Assembly: GCF_000143535.2 (NCBI RefSeq)
Contig: NC_037324.1
Location: 1,178,001 to 1,242,000 of the forward strand
Source of the DNA: Botrytis cinerea B05.10
Lineage: Eukaryota; Ascomycota; Leotiomycetes; Helotiales; Sclerotiniaceae
Direction: 5' to 3'
DNA: 64,000 nucleotides
This document shows, piece by piece, positions 62,703 through 64,000 of this stretch. Numbering within the stretch: position 1 is the stretch's first letter; the number at the start of each line of letters is the position of its first letter. A program made the translations under genes and the position numbers. The notes under the pieces were generated by a model that had not been told where the DNA came from, did not search any database, and was given only the letters and a program-made list of their open reading frames with translations.

Positions 62703-62993
62703 GAATGATACGAGCAAGCAGGCGGTAAGGAATGGCTTGGCTGTAGGTATTACATGGCGTAAATGGGGTTGAATATGGAATATTTACTGGTCGTTGCGTA
62801 ATAAATCGCGCACATGTATGTGTTTGTACTTTGAGATTGGGGAGGTGCCTTTACACAAGAGGAGTCTCACGCTTTTACTTTTAGTATCTCTTCGCGCATG
62901 CTCTTGTGTATTCTTAAGATAATGAAGTGGCACTTATATCATGATCATATCTACATTGATGTGGAAAACAATTATTATGTGAGCTTGTGCTAA

Positions 62994-63986
62994 TCAATCA
63001 TAATCGCTATTGTAGACAGCGTAAGACCTAGGCTTAGCAACGTCTTTTGGCTTCTTACCTAGATCGTGGCGGGGTCTCGGTTCTCTAGCATCTTCCTTGT
63101 CCGCGCTATCTATTATCTCTCCGTTCACATCATCCCATTCACTGCCGCTCTCACCCGAATACTCTTGATTCTCACCAATTCTAGTTCTCATCGCCATCCC
63201 TTCTTCTTCACGACTCTTTTTCAATTTCTCTCTCCTTCCTCTTCTCCCAATCTTTTCCCTATTTCTCAAAAACTTTTCCTCTCCAACCACGCCCATAACC
63301 TCCCATTCACTCCGAAATTCCCTTTCTCTCCACTCTTCCCCATTGTTTTCGGCGTCCACGTCCAGTTTCTTAGCAGGCTTCTCGGGCATTTCTTCGTCTT
63401 CATCTGCCTTGAAATCTGGGGGTGGATCTTGTCCCAATAGGCTCCAGATACGTTGTTCTTCGACTCTACTGACTCGGTCGTCGAAAGCAGAGATGTAGGC
63501 TTCTAGAGCATGTTCGTATTCTTCGGGTGAGAGATGGGCTTTGCGTTGAGAGCGTGACTGAGTTTGCGATTGAGAGGGAGATGGGGATCTCTGAGTAAAT
63601 GGATTATCATCGAGATGATCAGATATGGTAGAATCTTCGGAAGCATCTGATTCAATATCTGAATCGAGGTTGGAATCGGAGGAGGATGTATATACTTCTG
63701 ATAAATCACCAGCATGATCTAGGTGCGGACGACTGCGTGAACGAGACCTGCTCCTTCTTCCACTATATTCTTTGCGTAGTTCTGTTTCCACTTCTGGGTA
63801 TGTCATTATAGAACCACCCGGTTCATCTTCGTGGGAAATAGAGAGATTATTTCTCGTGGCACATGTTACCCAGAATTCATTACTGTTGGCGTCCATTTTC
63901 AGAATCTTAGTAGCAGCTTCCACGTCGTTGATGCTGATATCCGCTGCTTTAGTTTTGTTCGAGTCCATGGCTCTTATTCTTGACAT
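62994..63986 (-). CDS. Acidic nuclear-type protein, possibly Rrn5-like C-terminal part; may be 5'-partial
   Basis: Minus-strand frame of 330 residues from ATG 63986 (a second in-frame ATG is at 63968). The frame stays open upstream to the window edge, so the true start, or further exons, may lie outside. Residues 18-70 (INDVEAATKILKMD, FWVTCATRN, SIMTYPEVETELRKEY) resemble a histone-fold or helical block that I associate, without certainty, with fungal Rrn5-like RNA polymerase I activation factors. Then follow RS-rich residues, a Ser/Asp acidic region, a helical segment near 155-185 (SPEEYEHALEAYISAFDDRVSRVEE, seen as EEYEHALEAYISAF and RVEEQRIWSLLG), and a highly charged C-terminal third. 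If it is Rrn5-like, the SANT part would be encoded to the right of this window. Confidence 0.65.
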   Translation of the reverse strand: MSRIRAMDSNKTKAADISINDVEAATKILKMDANSNEFWVTCATRNNLSISHEDEPGGSIMTYPEVETELRKEYSGRRSRSRSRSRPHLDHAGDLSEVYTSSSDSNLDSDIESDASEDSTISDHLDDNPFTQRSPSPSQSQTQSRSQRKAHLSPEEYEHALEAYISAFDDRVSRVEEQRIWSLLGQDPPPDFKADEDEEMPEKPAKKLDVDAENNGEEWREREFRSEWEVMGVVGEEKFLRNREKIGRRGRREKLKKSREEEGMAMRTRIGENQEYSGESGSEWDDVNGEIIDSADKEDAREPRPRHDLGKKPKDVAKPRSYAVYNSDYD

Positions 63987-64000
63987 TGTGCAAAAGAGAA

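Overview
The window is chromosomal DNA from a filamentous ascomycete. Genes are split by short (about 50-130 bp) GT-AG introns, some with CTAAC-type branch points, and base composition is moderately AT-rich. The gene content (velvet factor VeA, Mga2/Spt23-type membrane transcription factor, Pmt2, Chs7, a fungal-only four-helix membrane family) fits Pezizomycotina. The overall look suggests Leotiomycetes, perhaps Sclerotiniaceae (Botrytis/Sclerotinia-like); that last step is inference from memory of related proteins, not a search. I see no CRISPR, tRNA, rRNA, intact transposon or secondary-metabolite cluster. This is a core chromosome segment.

Layout. 0.6-6 kb: a Na+/H+ antiporter, then 4-hydroxyphenylpyruvate dioxygenase (HPPD) divergent from a TTC36-type TPR protein. 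6-11.6 kb: a long non-coding stretch leading to veA (11.6-13.5 kb). 15.4-17.9 kb: a large disordered fungal protein of unknown role. 19.1-23.7 kb (minus): an Mga2/Spt23-like ER-anchored transcription factor with about 5.9 kb of non-coding DNA upstream. 29.6-32.1 kb (minus): PMT2. 33.0-35.4 kb (minus): a sugar-porter MFS protein with a long N-terminal extension that begins with an acylation motif. 39.3-40.5 kb: CHS7, six exons including two tiny ones. 41.5-48.8 kb is compact: SSL1 (TFIIH), a WWM1-like WW protein, an NPC2/ML lipid-transfer protein, VMA7 (V-ATPase F) and NUR1. 50.8-52.8 kb: an isolated 639-residue protein built from internal duplications, of unknown family. 55-63 kb is compact again: a conserved four-helix membrane protein, ARH1 (mitochondrial ferredoxin reductase), ETF-alpha, the RSC8/SWI3 subunit, and at the right edge an acidic protein (possibly Rrn5-like) whose 5' end may lie outside.

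Exon structures were built by hand from donor/acceptor sites, reading phase and family alignment from memory. All multi-exon models below keep an open frame through every junction. Most genes are housekeeping. The points most worth a second look are the HPPD/TTC36 divergent pair, the Mga2 intron that cuts through its membrane anchor, the acylation motif on the MFS transporter, the duplicated orphan protein, and several in-register short tandem repeats.
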